Assembly: GCF_026151165.2 (NCBI RefSeq)
Contig: NZ_CP117849.1
Location: forward strand, 124,001-188,000
DNA length: 64,000 nucleotides
Direction of reading: 5' to 3'
DNA from: Cryobacterium sp. SO2
GTDB lineage: Bacteria > Actinomycetota > Actinomycetes > Actinomycetales > Microbacteriaceae
The notes beneath the pieces were generated by a model. It saw only the letters and a list, made by a program, of their open reading frames with translations, had not been told where the DNA came from and searched no databases. The translations under genes and the position numbers were made by a program. Below, in pieces: positions 39,401-47,163 of the stretch (positions are counted from its first letter, which is position 1; every line of letters starts with the position of its first letter).

Positions 39401-40032
39401 CCACCCTGCACCTGCGGGGACTCGAAGACCGGATCACCGACCTGATCGAGGCCTCCCAGCCGTCGCTGCCCTATGAGGACTTCGACGTGCTCCGGCGCTC
39501 GGCCCTGAGCGATGCGCTTGCCTGGCGGGAGGAATTCAACACCGTGACCGATGTCTCCGCCCTCGGGCTGGAGCGCAACCTGTTCCGGTATCTGCCCCTG
39601 CCCGTCACCGTGCGCCTGGGCGAAGACGGCAACCTCGCGCTCCTGTTGCGTGTGGTCGCCGCCGGCCTGTTGTCCAAGTCGAAGTTCGTGGTCTCCAGCG
39701 CCCTGGAGGTGCCACAGCGGGTCCTCGCCGTGCTGGCGCCGCGGGGCATCCAGGTGATCATCGAGACCGATGCGGGCTGGCTGGCCAGGGCCGCCGCGGG
39801 CGAGATCTCCACCAGCCGGGTGCGCCTGGTCGGCAGCGACCCGCTGGCCGACGCCACCGAGGCAGCGGCATTGGCCCATGCGCTCGGCGGCAGCCCCGAC
39901 ATCGCCGTCTACGCCCAGCCGGTCACCCAGGCCGGTCGGGTCGAGCTGTTGCCGTTCCTGCGGGAACAGGCCATCTCGATCACCGCCCACCGTTTCGGCA
40001 ACCCGAGCACCCTCACGGATGAGGTCATCTAG
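36400..40032 (+). CDS. putA: Bifunctional proline dehydrogenase / L-glutamate gamma-semialdehyde dehydrogenase
   Basis: A 1,210-residue PutA that oxidises proline to P5C with FAD and then to glutamate with NAD+. The PRODH barrel spans about residues 80-450 (VSIKVSAIVSQLSMWAFDEA, YLPDALGALQDLTQWA). The ALDH domain spans about 560-1,000, with TPPWNFPVAIPAGGV, the Glu in LAETSGKNA and the catalytic Cys in GHAGQKCSAASLVI (about 796). About 200 further residues follow, as in the longer trifunctional-like or domain-swapped actinobacterial PutAs. No N-terminal ribbon-helix-helix DNA-binding domain is present, so it is not a self-repressor. GTG 36400 overlaps the previous stop; ATG two codons later is possible. 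Confidence 0.94.
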   Translation: MSMTNPTPNVQQDLGAEVVNLVTKWLADSATIPADQSAERLAGVLKDPNGLDFTVGFVDGVMRPEDVMVAGYNLQRVAKLAPAFLPPVLRGAIGVGGVMGPVLPWVVIPAARKVLRQMVGHLVVDATPEKLGPAIDHLRASGNRLNINLLGEAVLGEKEALRRLDGTRDLLARDDVDYVSIKVSAIVSQLSMWAFDEAVDRVVERLTPLYELAAASPSPKFINLDMEEYRDLDLTIAVFERILDQPALQHLEAGIVLQAYLPDALGALQDLTQWAHARRAGGGAPIKVRIVKGANLAMEHVDAVVHGWPLATYASKQDTDTNYKRVLNWALTPQNTDAVRIGVAGHNLFDVAYAYLLAQQRGVDDRIEFEMLLGMATSQAEAVKKDVGRLLLYTPVVNPAEFDVAISYLIRRLEENASDDNFMSAVFELVDTPALFDREKQRFLASLAALESGAAMQRGVIQAPAPNRRQDRSVVVPLEPAPGQTDTPALTTPPAPDDDPNLTAMVLGLTRGSVSRSLSVLGGFHNEPDTDPSLPANRAWGREILARVEDSRLGADTIAQARIDDADRLDEVITTVTDAAAVWGRKTGAERAAVLHRAGQALAANRGRLIEVMAAETGKTIAEGDPEVSEAIDFAHYYAERARDLDRVQGATFVPARLTVVTPPWNFPVAIPAGGVLAALAAGSGVIIKPATLAQRTGAVLVEALWEAGVPRDLLAIVDLPDRTLGSRLIASPGVDRVILTGAYETAQLFRGLREDLPLLAETSGKNAIIVTPSADLDLAAADVIKSAFGHAGQKCSAASLVILVGSVARSTRFLGQLVDAATSLRVGRPADPTSQMGPIVEPAAGKLLHALTELGAGERWLVEPKLLDDPLETGVGQLWSPGIRSGVAPGSYFHLTEFFGPVLGVMHARTLAEAIRYQNAVDYGLTAGLHSLDADEIAEWVDTVQAGNLYVNRGITGAIVQRQPFGGWKRSAVGPGNKAGGPNYLFGLGGWVTDPGRNSSTLHLRGLEDRITDLIEASQPSLPYEDFDVLRRSALSDALAWREEFNTVTDVSALGLERNLFRYLPLPVTVRLGEDGNLALLLRVVAAGLLSKSKFVVSSALEVPQRVLAVLAPRGIQVIIETDAGWLARAAAGEISTSRVRLVGSDPLADATEAAALAHALGGSPDIAVYAQPVTQAGRVELLPFLREQAISITAHRFGNPSTLTDEVI

Positions 40033-40068
40033 CGCCATAATGGCTGCGGTCGGAGGCGAGGTGATCCA

Positions 40069-40695
40069 GTGGCGGCACCGAAGTACCTCCGCCTGCGCCG
40101 CGAAGCGTGGGGATTCATCGTCGGATCGGCCCTGTTCATCGTGGGCGCCGTGCCCGGATACCTGCAGGCGTTGGGATCCACGGTCGACAACGCCACCTTC
40201 TTTATCGGCTCGGTGTTCTTCACGGTGGCGGCGTACATCCAACTCAACCTCAGCGGCCGGCGCCCTCCGCGCGCCGCGACCAACCGGCCGGACCGGTTCG
40301 ACTGGTGGGCCGCGGCCATCCAATTCGCCGGCACCCTCTTCTTCAACCTGAGCACGGCGGCAGCCCTCACGGCCAGCCTCGGCGGCGCATCCCGCACCGG
40401 CTGGCGGCCGGATGCCTATGGCTCGGTCTGCTTCCTGGTGGCCGGAATCCTCGCCGTCGTGGCGACCACCGGGCGGGATGCGCTCTGGGATCCCAAGGCG
40501 CGCACCTGGCGCAGCACGTGGCTGAACCTGCTCGGCTCCGTCGCCTTCGGCGTCGCGGCGATCGGGGCGTTCCCAGTCGCGGCGACCGGGCAGGAGCTCA
40601 TGGCGGGCTGGGCCACGGGCGGCACCATCGTCGGCGGAGTGTGCTTCCTGGCGGCGGCGGCCCTCGCCAGACCGGGGCCCGCGCGTCTGGCCTGA
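40069..40695 (+). CDS. Hypothetical integral membrane protein (YrhK-like repeats possible)
   Basis: A 208-residue protein with about six hydrophobic helices in two similar sets; each set starts with a Trp/Phe-rich helix followed by a GS(V/I)xF motif (FIVGSALFIVGAVPG, FFIGSVFFTVAAYIQL). The pattern resembles proteins with duplicated YrhK domains, but I am not certain. GTG 40069 follows GGAGGCGAGG. It sits alone between putA and the olefin operon. Confidence 0.65.
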   Translation: MAAPKYLRLRREAWGFIVGSALFIVGAVPGYLQALGSTVDNATFFIGSVFFTVAAYIQLNLSGRRPPRAATNRPDRFDWWAAAIQFAGTLFFNLSTAAALTASLGGASRTGWRPDAYGSVCFLVAGILAVVATTGRDALWDPKARTWRSTWLNLLGSVAFGVAAIGAFPVAATGQELMAGWATGGTIVGGVCFLAAAALARPGPARLA

Positions 40696-40824
40696 ACCGC
40701 CTAAACGCGGTACACCGGTCTCAATGCCGACATGCCCGGAGAAAGGGCTGATAATGGAGGGTAGCCGTGGCGGAATCCAGGGAACGAGCGGTCGTTGCGG
40801 GTATCAGCTACCGCACGGTTGCCA

Positions 40825-40838
40825 CTCAGACTTCTGAG
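40825..40838. promoter_or_regulatory. Palindrome in the oleA upstream region
   Basis: CTCAGACTTCTGAG is a 6+2+6 inverted repeat directly after TTGCCA, a possible -35 (40819-40824). The matching -10 is unclear (AT-rich AAAATCGATAGG follows). It may be an operator for the olefin operon. Confidence 0.35.
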
Positions 40839-40892
40839 AGAAAATCGATAGGACATGATTTGTCGCCACTCATAACTCGACAGGGGACCCCG

Positions 40893-41915
40893 TTGGACGG
40901 AAACGCAACGACGATGCACCGCAATGTCGCGTTGTTGTCGGTCGCCACCACGATCGCCCCCCGCATCACGACGTCTGAGGACATCGACCGGCGCCTGCAG
41001 CCGGCGCTCAAACGGCTTCGGCTGCCCAAGGGGCTCCTGCAGCGTGTGGCCGGCGTGCACGAACGCCGCAACTGGGCCGAAGGCCAGGCGTTCGACGACG
41101 CGGCCGTTTCCGCGGGTAAACGTGCCCTCGCCGAGGCCGGGGTCGACCCCAGCGAGGTGGGGCTGATGATCAACACCTCGGTCACCCGCAAGCACCTGGA
41201 GCCGTCGGTCGCTGTGCGCATCCACCACGGCCTCGGACTGCCCTCCTCTGCGACGAACTTCGACATCGCCAACGCCTGCCTGGGCTTCGTCAACGGCATG
41301 ACCCTGGCCGCCCAGCTCATCGACTCCGGCCAGATCAAGTACGCGGTGATCATCGACGGCGAGGACGCCGACGAGATCCAGACCAACACCATCGAGCGTC
41401 TCGGCCGGCCCGACATCGGCCGCAAGGACTTCATGAGCGAGTTCGCCAGCCTCACCCTGGGCTCGGGCGCCGCCGCCGCCGTGCTCGGCCGGGCCGACGC
41501 GCATCCGGAAGGCCACCGCATCCTCGGCGGCGTGACCCGCGCCGCCACCCAGTTCAACGACCTCTGCGTCGGCAGCGTCGACGGCATGTTCACCGACGCG
41601 AAGGCCCTGCTCAAGGGCGGCATGGAACTGGTCGTGTCGGCCTGGACCGAGGCCAAGCGGGACTGGAGCTGGTCGAACATGGACCGGTACATCCTGCACC
41701 AGGTCTCCGACGTGCACACCAACGCCATCGTGAAGGCCACCGGCCTGGACCGCACCCGGGTTCCGCTGACCTACCCCGGTTACGGCAACGTCGGCCCTGC
41801 TTCGATCCCGATCACCCTGTCGGAGGAGGCCGCCCGCCTCGAACCCGGCAACCGGGTGCTGCTGATGGGCGTCGGCTCCGGCCTGAACACGGCCATGATG
41901 GAGATCCAGTGGTGA
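40893..41915 (+). CDS. oleA: Olefin biosynthesis thiolase-like condensing enzyme OleA
   Basis: A 340-residue ketoacyl-ACP-synthase-III-like enzyme that joins two fatty acyl-CoAs head to head into a beta-keto acid. The active-site Cys lies in FDIANACLGFVNGM (about residue 129), with the His in RYILHQVSDVHTNAI and the Asn in GYGNVGPASIPITLSEEA. TTG 40893 was chosen since AGGGG lies six bases upstream and OleA homologues begin with a similar xGNATxxHxNVALLS; ATG 40914 is the alternative. It overlaps oleBC. The operon oleA-oleBC-oleD is complete for long-chain alkene synthesis. Confidence 0.9.
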   Translation: MDGNATTMHRNVALLSVATTIAPRITTSEDIDRRLQPALKRLRLPKGLLQRVAGVHERRNWAEGQAFDDAAVSAGKRALAEAGVDPSEVGLMINTSVTRKHLEPSVAVRIHHGLGLPSSATNFDIANACLGFVNGMTLAAQLIDSGQIKYAVIIDGEDADEIQTNTIERLGRPDIGRKDFMSEFASLTLGSGAAAAVLGRADAHPEGHRILGGVTRAATQFNDLCVGSVDGMFTDAKALLKGGMELVVSAWTEAKRDWSWSNMDRYILHQVSDVHTNAIVKATGLDRTRVPLTYPGYGNVGPASIPITLSEEAARLEPGNRVLLMGVGSGLNTAMMEIQW

Positions 41916-44587
41916 GCTACCGGCTGCCGCGTCCTGCGACGGCTCCGGCTCCGGCGAGCATTCCCCCCAGCGGCCTTCCCGGGCTCGACCCGGACTGGTC
42001 GCGCATCGTGGACGTGGTGGAGAGCGGCAGCGACACCAGCCACGCCTGGCACCTCCTCGACAACGGGGACCAGCTGGCCGCGCTCGGCGCCGAGCCGGTG
42101 GGCACGGTGCTGTGCGTGCACGGCAACCCCACCTGGTCCTACCTCTGGCGTGACCTGGTGGCCCAGGCCACCGCGGTCGCCGCCGCCGGAGGGCCGGCCT
42201 GGCGCATCCTCGCCGTCGACCAGCTCGACATGGGCTACTCCGAACGCACCGGCGTCGCCCGGCCGCTCGCCCGGCGCGTGCAGGACCTCGACGACCTCAC
42301 CCGCACCCTCGGCCTCACCGGCACCGTCGTCACCTTCGGCCATGACTGGGGCGGCGTGGTCTCGCTGGGCTGGGCCGTCGACCACCCCGAACACCTCGCG
42401 CGGGTCATGCTGCTGAACACGGCCATCCACCAGAACGACACCGAACCCATCCCGGCCCCGCTGCGCCTCGCGCTCGCCCGCGGGATGCTCAGCGCCGGCA
42501 CCGTCTTGACCCCCGCGTTCCTCGACACCACCCTTGCGCTCGGGCATCCAGCCCTCGCCACCGACGTGAAGAACGCCTACCGGGCGCCGTACCGCAGCAG
42601 CGCCCGCCGCGGCGGCATCGGCGGGTTCGTCGCCGACATCCCCGTGGATGCCCGGCACGACAGCCACGCGGAGCTCGACCGCATCGCCGACGCCCTGCGC
42701 TCCCTCACTGTGCCCACCCTCATGCTGTGGGGCCCACGGGACCCGATCTTCAGCGACCGGTACCTCGACGACCTCATCGACCGGCTCCCGCATGCCGATG
42801 TGCACCGCTTCGAAGGCGCCGGCCACCTCATCGCCGAGGACGTCGACTACGCGGGCGCCGCACTCACCTGGCTCGGCACGGATGCGTCGGGGCCGCTGGT
42901 CGAGCTTGTCGAGACCCCGCAGGTCGAACTCAAGACCCGGCCCCTCTGGCACTACCTCGACGAGCTCCAGGACAGCGACGAGACCGCCCTCATCGACATG
43001 GCTCCGGCCTCGGGTGACGAGCCCCGGATCGTCAGTTGGCGGCTGCTCTCCCGCCGGGTACACGAGATCGCGGCCGGCCTGCACCAGGTCGGTGTGCGCC
43101 GCGGCGACAGGGTCTCCCTGCTCGTGCCGCCCAGTGCCGACCTCACTGCGGTGCTCTACGCCTGCCTCCGCATCGGCGCGATCGTCGTCGTCGCCGACGC
43201 GGGTCTCGGCCTCACCGGTCTCACTCGCGCCGTGCGTGGCGCCCGCCCCGACCACGTCATCGGCGCTCTCCCCGGCCTGATGGCTGCGCGCGCGCTCGGC
43301 TGGCCCGGCCAGAAGATCTCCACCAACCGGCTTCCCGCCGCGAGCCGCCGTGCGCTCGGCGTGTCCTACGCGCTCGCCGACCTCATCTCGCTCGGCCGCG
43401 ACCTGGAACTGCCCGACCCGCCGCAGCCTGCCGACGTGGCCGCGGTGCTCTTCACCTCCGGCTCCACCGGCCCCGCCAAGGGCGTCGTCTACACGCACGG
43501 CCAGCTGGCCGCCGTGAGCCGTGCGCTGCACGACCAGTACGGCGTCGGCCGCGGCACCGGTCTGGTCGCCGGTTTCGCACCGTTCGCGCTGCTCGGCCCG
43601 GCGCTGGGTGCGCGCTCGGTGACCCCAGACATGGACGTCACCGCGCCCAAGACCCTCACCGCCACGGCCGTCGCTGCTGCAGTGGCCGCGATCGACGCCA
43701 CTGTCGTGTTCCTGTCTCCGGCAGCGCTCGCCAACGTCGTGGCCACCCAGGGCGACCTGGGCCCCGCCGACCGTGCCGCCCTGGCCGGTGTGACGAGCTT
43801 CCTCTCTGCCGGCGCCCCGGTGTCCGAGCCGCTGCTCGCGTCGGCGGCCGCGCTCATGCCCGGCGCCAGCGCCCACACCCCCTACGGCATGACCGAGGGG
43901 CTGCTGATGACCGACATCACGCTCGAGGGCATCCGCGAGGCCGCCCGCGACGACGTGGCGCGCGGCCCCGGTGGAGTCTGCGTCGGCCGCCCCGCCGCGA
44001 CCACCCGGGTGCGCATCAGCGCCCTCGACGAGTCCGGCGCCGCCGTCGGCGCCCTGTCAGAGGCCGCCGGCGTCACCGGCGAGATCGTGGTCTCCGCCCC
44101 GCATGTCAAGGACCACTACGACAGGCTCTGGCTCACCGACCTGGCCGCCACCCGCGAGGTCACCCCCGGCGAACGATGGCACCGCACCGGCGACGTCGGG
44201 CACCTGGATGCCGCCGGCCGGCTCTGGGTCGAGGGCCGGCTGCCGCACGTGATCACCACGCCGCACGGGGTCGTCACCCCCGTCGGCCCGGAGATCGCCG
44301 TGTCGGCGCTGGCGAACGTGGCCAGGGCCGCCGCCGTGGGCGTCGGCCCCTCCGGCAACCAGCAGATCGTCATCGTCGTCGAGACGATCCCCGCGGCCGG
44401 CCGCGTCGGGCTCGCCGACCCGGCCGTGGCCGAAGACGTGCGGATGGTCGCCGGCCAGCGGATCGCAGCCGTTCTCGTCGTGCCGCACCTGCCCACCGAC
44501 ATCCGCCACAACTCGAAGATCGACCGCACCCGTCTGGCCGGCTGGGCGCACGGCATCCTCACCGGCGCGAGGCTGACACAGCCGTGA
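41912..44587 (+). CDS. oleBC: OleB-OleC fusion: beta-lactone decarboxylase and beta-lactone synthetase
   Basis: An 891-residue fusion. Residues about 30-325 form an alpha/beta hydrolase of the haloalkane dehalogenase type (OleB) with the nucleophile Asp in FGHDWGGVV (about 145) and the oxyanion HGNPTWSYLW; it decarboxylates the beta-lactone to the cis-olefin. Residues about 340-890 form an AMP-ligase-like OleC with FTSGSTGPAKGVVYTH (about 513-527) and ATP-site TPYGMTEG, which makes the beta-lactone from the 2-alkyl-3-hydroxyacid. The BC fusion is known in actinobacteria such as Micrococcus. GTG 41912 overlaps the oleA stop; GTG one codon earlier is possible. Confidence 0.92.
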   Translation: MSYRLPRPATAPAPASIPPSGLPGLDPDWSRIVDVVESGSDTSHAWHLLDNGDQLAALGAEPVGTVLCVHGNPTWSYLWRDLVAQATAVAAAGGPAWRILAVDQLDMGYSERTGVARPLARRVQDLDDLTRTLGLTGTVVTFGHDWGGVVSLGWAVDHPEHLARVMLLNTAIHQNDTEPIPAPLRLALARGMLSAGTVLTPAFLDTTLALGHPALATDVKNAYRAPYRSSARRGGIGGFVADIPVDARHDSHAELDRIADALRSLTVPTLMLWGPRDPIFSDRYLDDLIDRLPHADVHRFEGAGHLIAEDVDYAGAALTWLGTDASGPLVELVETPQVELKTRPLWHYLDELQDSDETALIDMAPASGDEPRIVSWRLLSRRVHEIAAGLHQVGVRRGDRVSLLVPPSADLTAVLYACLRIGAIVVVADAGLGLTGLTRAVRGARPDHVIGALPGLMAARALGWPGQKISTNRLPAASRRALGVSYALADLISLGRDLELPDPPQPADVAAVLFTSGSTGPAKGVVYTHGQLAAVSRALHDQYGVGRGTGLVAGFAPFALLGPALGARSVTPDMDVTAPKTLTATAVAAAVAAIDATVVFLSPAALANVVATQGDLGPADRAALAGVTSFLSAGAPVSEPLLASAAALMPGASAHTPYGMTEGLLMTDITLEGIREAARDDVARGPGGVCVGRPAATTRVRISALDESGAAVGALSEAAGVTGEIVVSAPHVKDHYDRLWLTDLAATREVTPGERWHRTGDVGHLDAAGRLWVEGRLPHVITTPHGVVTPVGPEIAVSALANVARAAAVGVGPSGNQQIVIVVETIPAAGRVGLADPAVAEDVRMVAGQRIAAVLVVPHLPTDIRHNSKIDRTRLAGWAHGILTGARLTQP

Positions 44588-44600
44588 GGGAAGCACAGTC

Positions 44601-45572
44601 GTGAAGGTGCTCGTCACGGGCGCGAGCGGTTTCCTCGGCGGAGCCGTCGCGGCCGCGATCATCGCCGCCGGCCACGAGGTGCGCTGCTTCCAGCGCCGGT
44701 CGAGCGGCGTTGCCGGCGCCACGGATGTGCTGGGCTCGATCACCGAACCGGCCGAGGTCGCCCAGGCCGTCGCCGGTGTCGACGCCGTCGTGCACCTGGC
44801 CGCGAAGGTCTCGCTGGCCGGGCCGCCGGCGGAGTTCGACACCGTGAACGTGGGCGGCACCCGCACCCTGATCGACGCGGCCCGCGCCGCCGGGGTCAAT
44901 CGTCTGGTGTTCGTGTCGTCGCCGTCGGTGGCGCACTCCGGTGCCTCCATCACGGGCAGCGACGCGCTGCCCGCCGACCCGGCGCAGGCCCGCGGCGACT
45001 ACGCCCGCACCAAGGCCGCCGCCGAGTTGCTGGCCCTCGCCGCCGATTCGCCGGAGCTGCGGGTCGTCGCCGTGCGGCCGCACCTGGTCTGGGGCCCCGG
45101 TGACACCCAGCTGATCGCGCGCATCGTGGAACGGGCCAGGGCCGGACGGCTGCCGCTGCTCGGCCACGGCGCCGCCCTCATCGACACCACTTACATCGAC
45201 AATGCCGCCGCCGCCATTGCGGCCGCCCTCGAGCGGGTGGATGCCGTGCACGGCAACGCCTACGTCGTCACCAACGGCGAACCCCGGCCGGTGGCGGAGC
45301 TGCTGGCCGGCATCTGCGCTGCCGCCGGCGTGCCGGCACCGGCCTGGAGTGTTCCCGCCGGTGTGGCCCGCGCAGCCGGTTCGCTCATCGAGGCCGCCTG
45401 GCGGGTGTTCCCCGGCGAGGACGAACCGCCGATGACCCGTTTCCTCGCCGAACAGCTCTCCACAGCCCACTGGTTCGACCAGCGCCGCACCCGCGCCGAC
45501 CTGCACTGGACCCCGTCGGTCACCCTCGACGAGGGCCTGGCCCGCCTGGCGGACCACTACCGCACCGCCTGA
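44601..45572 (+). CDS. oleD: 2-Alkyl-3-oxoalkanoate reductase OleD (NAD(P)-dependent epimerase/3-beta-HSD family)
   Basis: A 323-residue extended short-chain dehydrogenase that reduces OleA's beta-keto acid to the beta-hydroxy acid used by OleC. The Rossmann motif VTGASGFLGGAVA (residues 5-17), SSPSVAHSG and the YARTKAAAE catalytic Tyr-Lys (about 134-138) are present. GTG 44601 follows the oleBC stop by 13 bases. A long hairpin begins six bases after its stop. Confidence 0.9.
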   Translation: MKVLVTGASGFLGGAVAAAIIAAGHEVRCFQRRSSGVAGATDVLGSITEPAEVAQAVAGVDAVVHLAAKVSLAGPPAEFDTVNVGGTRTLIDAARAAGVNRLVFVSSPSVAHSGASITGSDALPADPAQARGDYARTKAAAELLALAADSPELRVVAVRPHLVWGPGDTQLIARIVERARAGRLPLLGHGAALIDTTYIDNAAAAIAAALERVDAVHGNAYVVTNGEPRPVAELLAGICAAAGVPAPAWSVPAGVARAAGSLIEAAWRVFPGEDEPPMTRFLAEQLSTAHWFDQRRTRADLHWTPSVTLDEGLARLADHYRTA

Positions 45573-45577
45573 ATATT

Positions 45578-45640
45578 CGCCGACTTGCCGTAAAAGTCCC
45601 CTTCGGGTGCGCTGAAGGGGCGTTTTGCCGCAACTCGGCG
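45578..45640 (+). terminator. Long stem-loop after oleD
   Basis: Arms of 27 bases (45578-45604 and 45614-45640) match in about 22 positions around a GGGTGCGCT loop; the most stable part is CCCCTTC/GAAGGGG flanked by AAAA/TTTT. It is probably the operon terminator, but its length and shape also resemble the other palindromic elements of this window. Confidence 0.65.
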
Positions 45641-45668
45641 CTCGGTTGCCGCCGCCCGGCGCCGGCCG

Positions 45669-45674
45669 CATACT
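45669..45674 (+). promoter_or_regulatory. -10 box (leaderless) of the YdeI-like gene
   Basis: CATACT ends six bases before ATG 45681, with no ribosome binding site. Confidence 0.5.
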
Positions 45675-45680
45675 CGGACT

Positions 45681-46121
45681 ATGGACTTTCGCGCCGTCAT
45701 CGAGCAATCCGGCCAGACCGCAACCGGCATCCCGGTGCCGGAGGAGGTGGTGGCGGGCCTCGGCCCGGGCAAGCGCCACGCCATCACGGTGACGATCAAC
45801 GGGCACAGCTACCGCAGCTCGGTCGCCCCGTACCGGGGCAAGTACATGATCGCGCTGAGCGCCGAGAACCGCGCCCAGGCCGGTGTCGCCGGCGGCGAGG
45901 AGGTAGACGTGACGATCGAGCTCGACGACCAGCCCCGCACCGTCGAGGAGCCGGCGGCCCTCACCGCCGCTCTCGCCGCAGACCCGGCCGCTCGAGCGGC
46001 CTTCGACAGGCTCTCTTTCAGCAACCAGCGTCGACACGTGCTCGCCATCGACACCGCCAAGACGGATGCCACGCGGCAGCGGCGTCTGGACGCCGTGCTG
46101 GTCGAACTCAGCGGGGCCTGA
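45681..46121 (+). CDS. YdeI/OmpD-associated family protein (DUF1905 domain)
   Basis: A 146-residue protein with an N-terminal DUF1905 beta-barrel (about 1-80: TGIPVPEEVVAGLG, GHSYRSSVAPYRGKYMIALS) and a C-terminal helical YdeI-like segment (AAFDRLSFSNQRRHVLAIDTA). Members have been linked to bacteriocin protection in one system, but no general function is known. Confidence 0.85.
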   Translation: MDFRAVIEQSGQTATGIPVPEEVVAGLGPGKRHAITVTINGHSYRSSVAPYRGKYMIALSAENRAQAGVAGGEEVDVTIELDDQPRTVEEPAALTAALAADPAARAAFDRLSFSNQRRHVLAIDTAKTDATRQRRLDAVLVELSGA

Positions 46122-46126
46122 GCAGG

Positions 46127-46501
46127 TCAGCCGGGCAGCCCCAGCGCCGCCCGCACGATTGCCAGCGCCTCGTCCGAGCCCACCCCGAGCGACTTCGCCC
46201 GGTCGGCGTAGGAGACCGCGGCCAGCTGCAGCTGCCGGTGCGTCGCATCCCCGGTCGCCGCGACGAACGAGCCGAGCCGCCCACGGGTCTCGATCACTTC
46301 GTCCTGCTCCAGGGCGCGATAGCTGCGCGCCACGGTGTTCGGCGCCAGGCCCAGTTCCTCGGCCAGCCGGCGCACTGTGGGCAGCTTGTCACCGGGGGCG
46401 AGGGCGCCGGAGCGCACGGCCTCGATCACCAGCACGCGGATCTGTTCGAACGGCGGTGTCGCCGCATCCGGGTCGACCTGGAGGCTGAGGGAGGGCGCCA
46501 T
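46127..46501 (-). CDS. GntR family transcriptional regulator, YtrA subfamily
   Basis: A 124-residue regulator: winged helix at about residues 15-80 (LAPGDKLPTVRRLAEELGLAPNTVARSYRALE) plus a short helical dimerisation tail, without a large ligand domain. YtrA-type proteins usually control adjacent ABC transporters, but none is next to it here; it starts four bases after the Lrp gene and is in the same operon. Confidence 0.88.
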   Translation of the reverse strand: MAPSLSLQVDPDAATPPFEQIRVLVIEAVRSGALAPGDKLPTVRRLAEELGLAPNTVARSYRALEQDEVIETRGRLGSFVAATGDATHRQLQLAAVSYADRAKSLGVGSDEALAIVRAALGLPG

Positions 46502-46505
46502 CGGG

Positions 46506-46943
46506 CTACTCCGGACCGCGGTGGATCAGCCGGGTGAGCACGATCGCGCTGCGGGTGTGGTCGACGTTCGGAGCCAGCCGCACCTTCTCCAGGGCCGCCT
46601 CGAGGCCCGGGATGTCGCGAGCCCTGATGTGCACGATGGCATCGGCGCTGCCGGTGACGGTGCCCGCGTCGACGACCTCCGGCACGCCGGAGAGGATGCG
46701 GAGCAATTCGTCGGGGGCGACGGTGCCGCGGCAGAACAGCTCGACGTAGGCCTCGGTGCTCATGCCGTCGATGGCCGGGTCCACCTGGATGGTGAAACCG
46801 CGAATCACGCCGTCGGCGACGAGCCGGTCAACCCGACGCTTCACGGCAGAGGCCGACAGGCCGACGACCGACCCGATATCGCCGTAGCCCGCACGGGCAT
46901 TCTGGCGGAGGAGGTCGAGAATGCCGCGATCGAGGTTGTCCAT
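46506..46943 (-). CDS. Lrp/AsnC family transcriptional regulator
   Basis: A 145-residue regulator: N-terminal helix-turn-helix (NLDRGILDLLRQNARAGYGDIGSVVGLSASAVKRRVDRL, split across residues 2-40) and a C-terminal RAM/AsnC effector domain (about 65-140, VVDAGTVTGSADAIVHIRA). It is divergent from ddaH-rocD, so it probably activates or represses arginine/ornithine catabolism in response to an amino acid, as in many actinobacteria. ATG 46943 follows TACACT by six bases. An in-frame extension further upstream is spurious. Confidence 0.9.
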   Translation of the reverse strand: MDNLDRGILDLLRQNARAGYGDIGSVVGLSASAVKRRVDRLVADGVIRGFTIQVDPAIDGMSTEAYVELFCRGTVAPDELLRILSGVPEVVDAGTVTGSADAIVHIRARDIPGLEAALEKVRLAPNVDHTRSAIVLTRLIHRGPE

Positions 46944-46949
46944 TTGATC

Positions 46950-46955
46950 AGTGTA
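46950..46955 (-). promoter_or_regulatory. -10 box of the Lrp/AsnC gene (leaderless)
   Basis: Minus-strand TACACT ends six bases before ATG 46943. Confidence 0.55.
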
Positions 46956-47163
46956 CGCGGCGAACTTGCGCGGACCTCGGTGGCAACGCGCGTTCCCTGC
47001 GCCGATTCGCATGAAACGTTGATTCGTGCTGTGTGACACTAGAAGCGGCGTCCCTGTTCGATCGGTGCCATCGATCGTTCCGGGCTCACGAGAGCGACCT
47101 GGTCCGCCATCCACCCGCGTTCCGCCTCGCGCCCGCCGGCGGAGCGCCAACAGAGGAGCTCCC

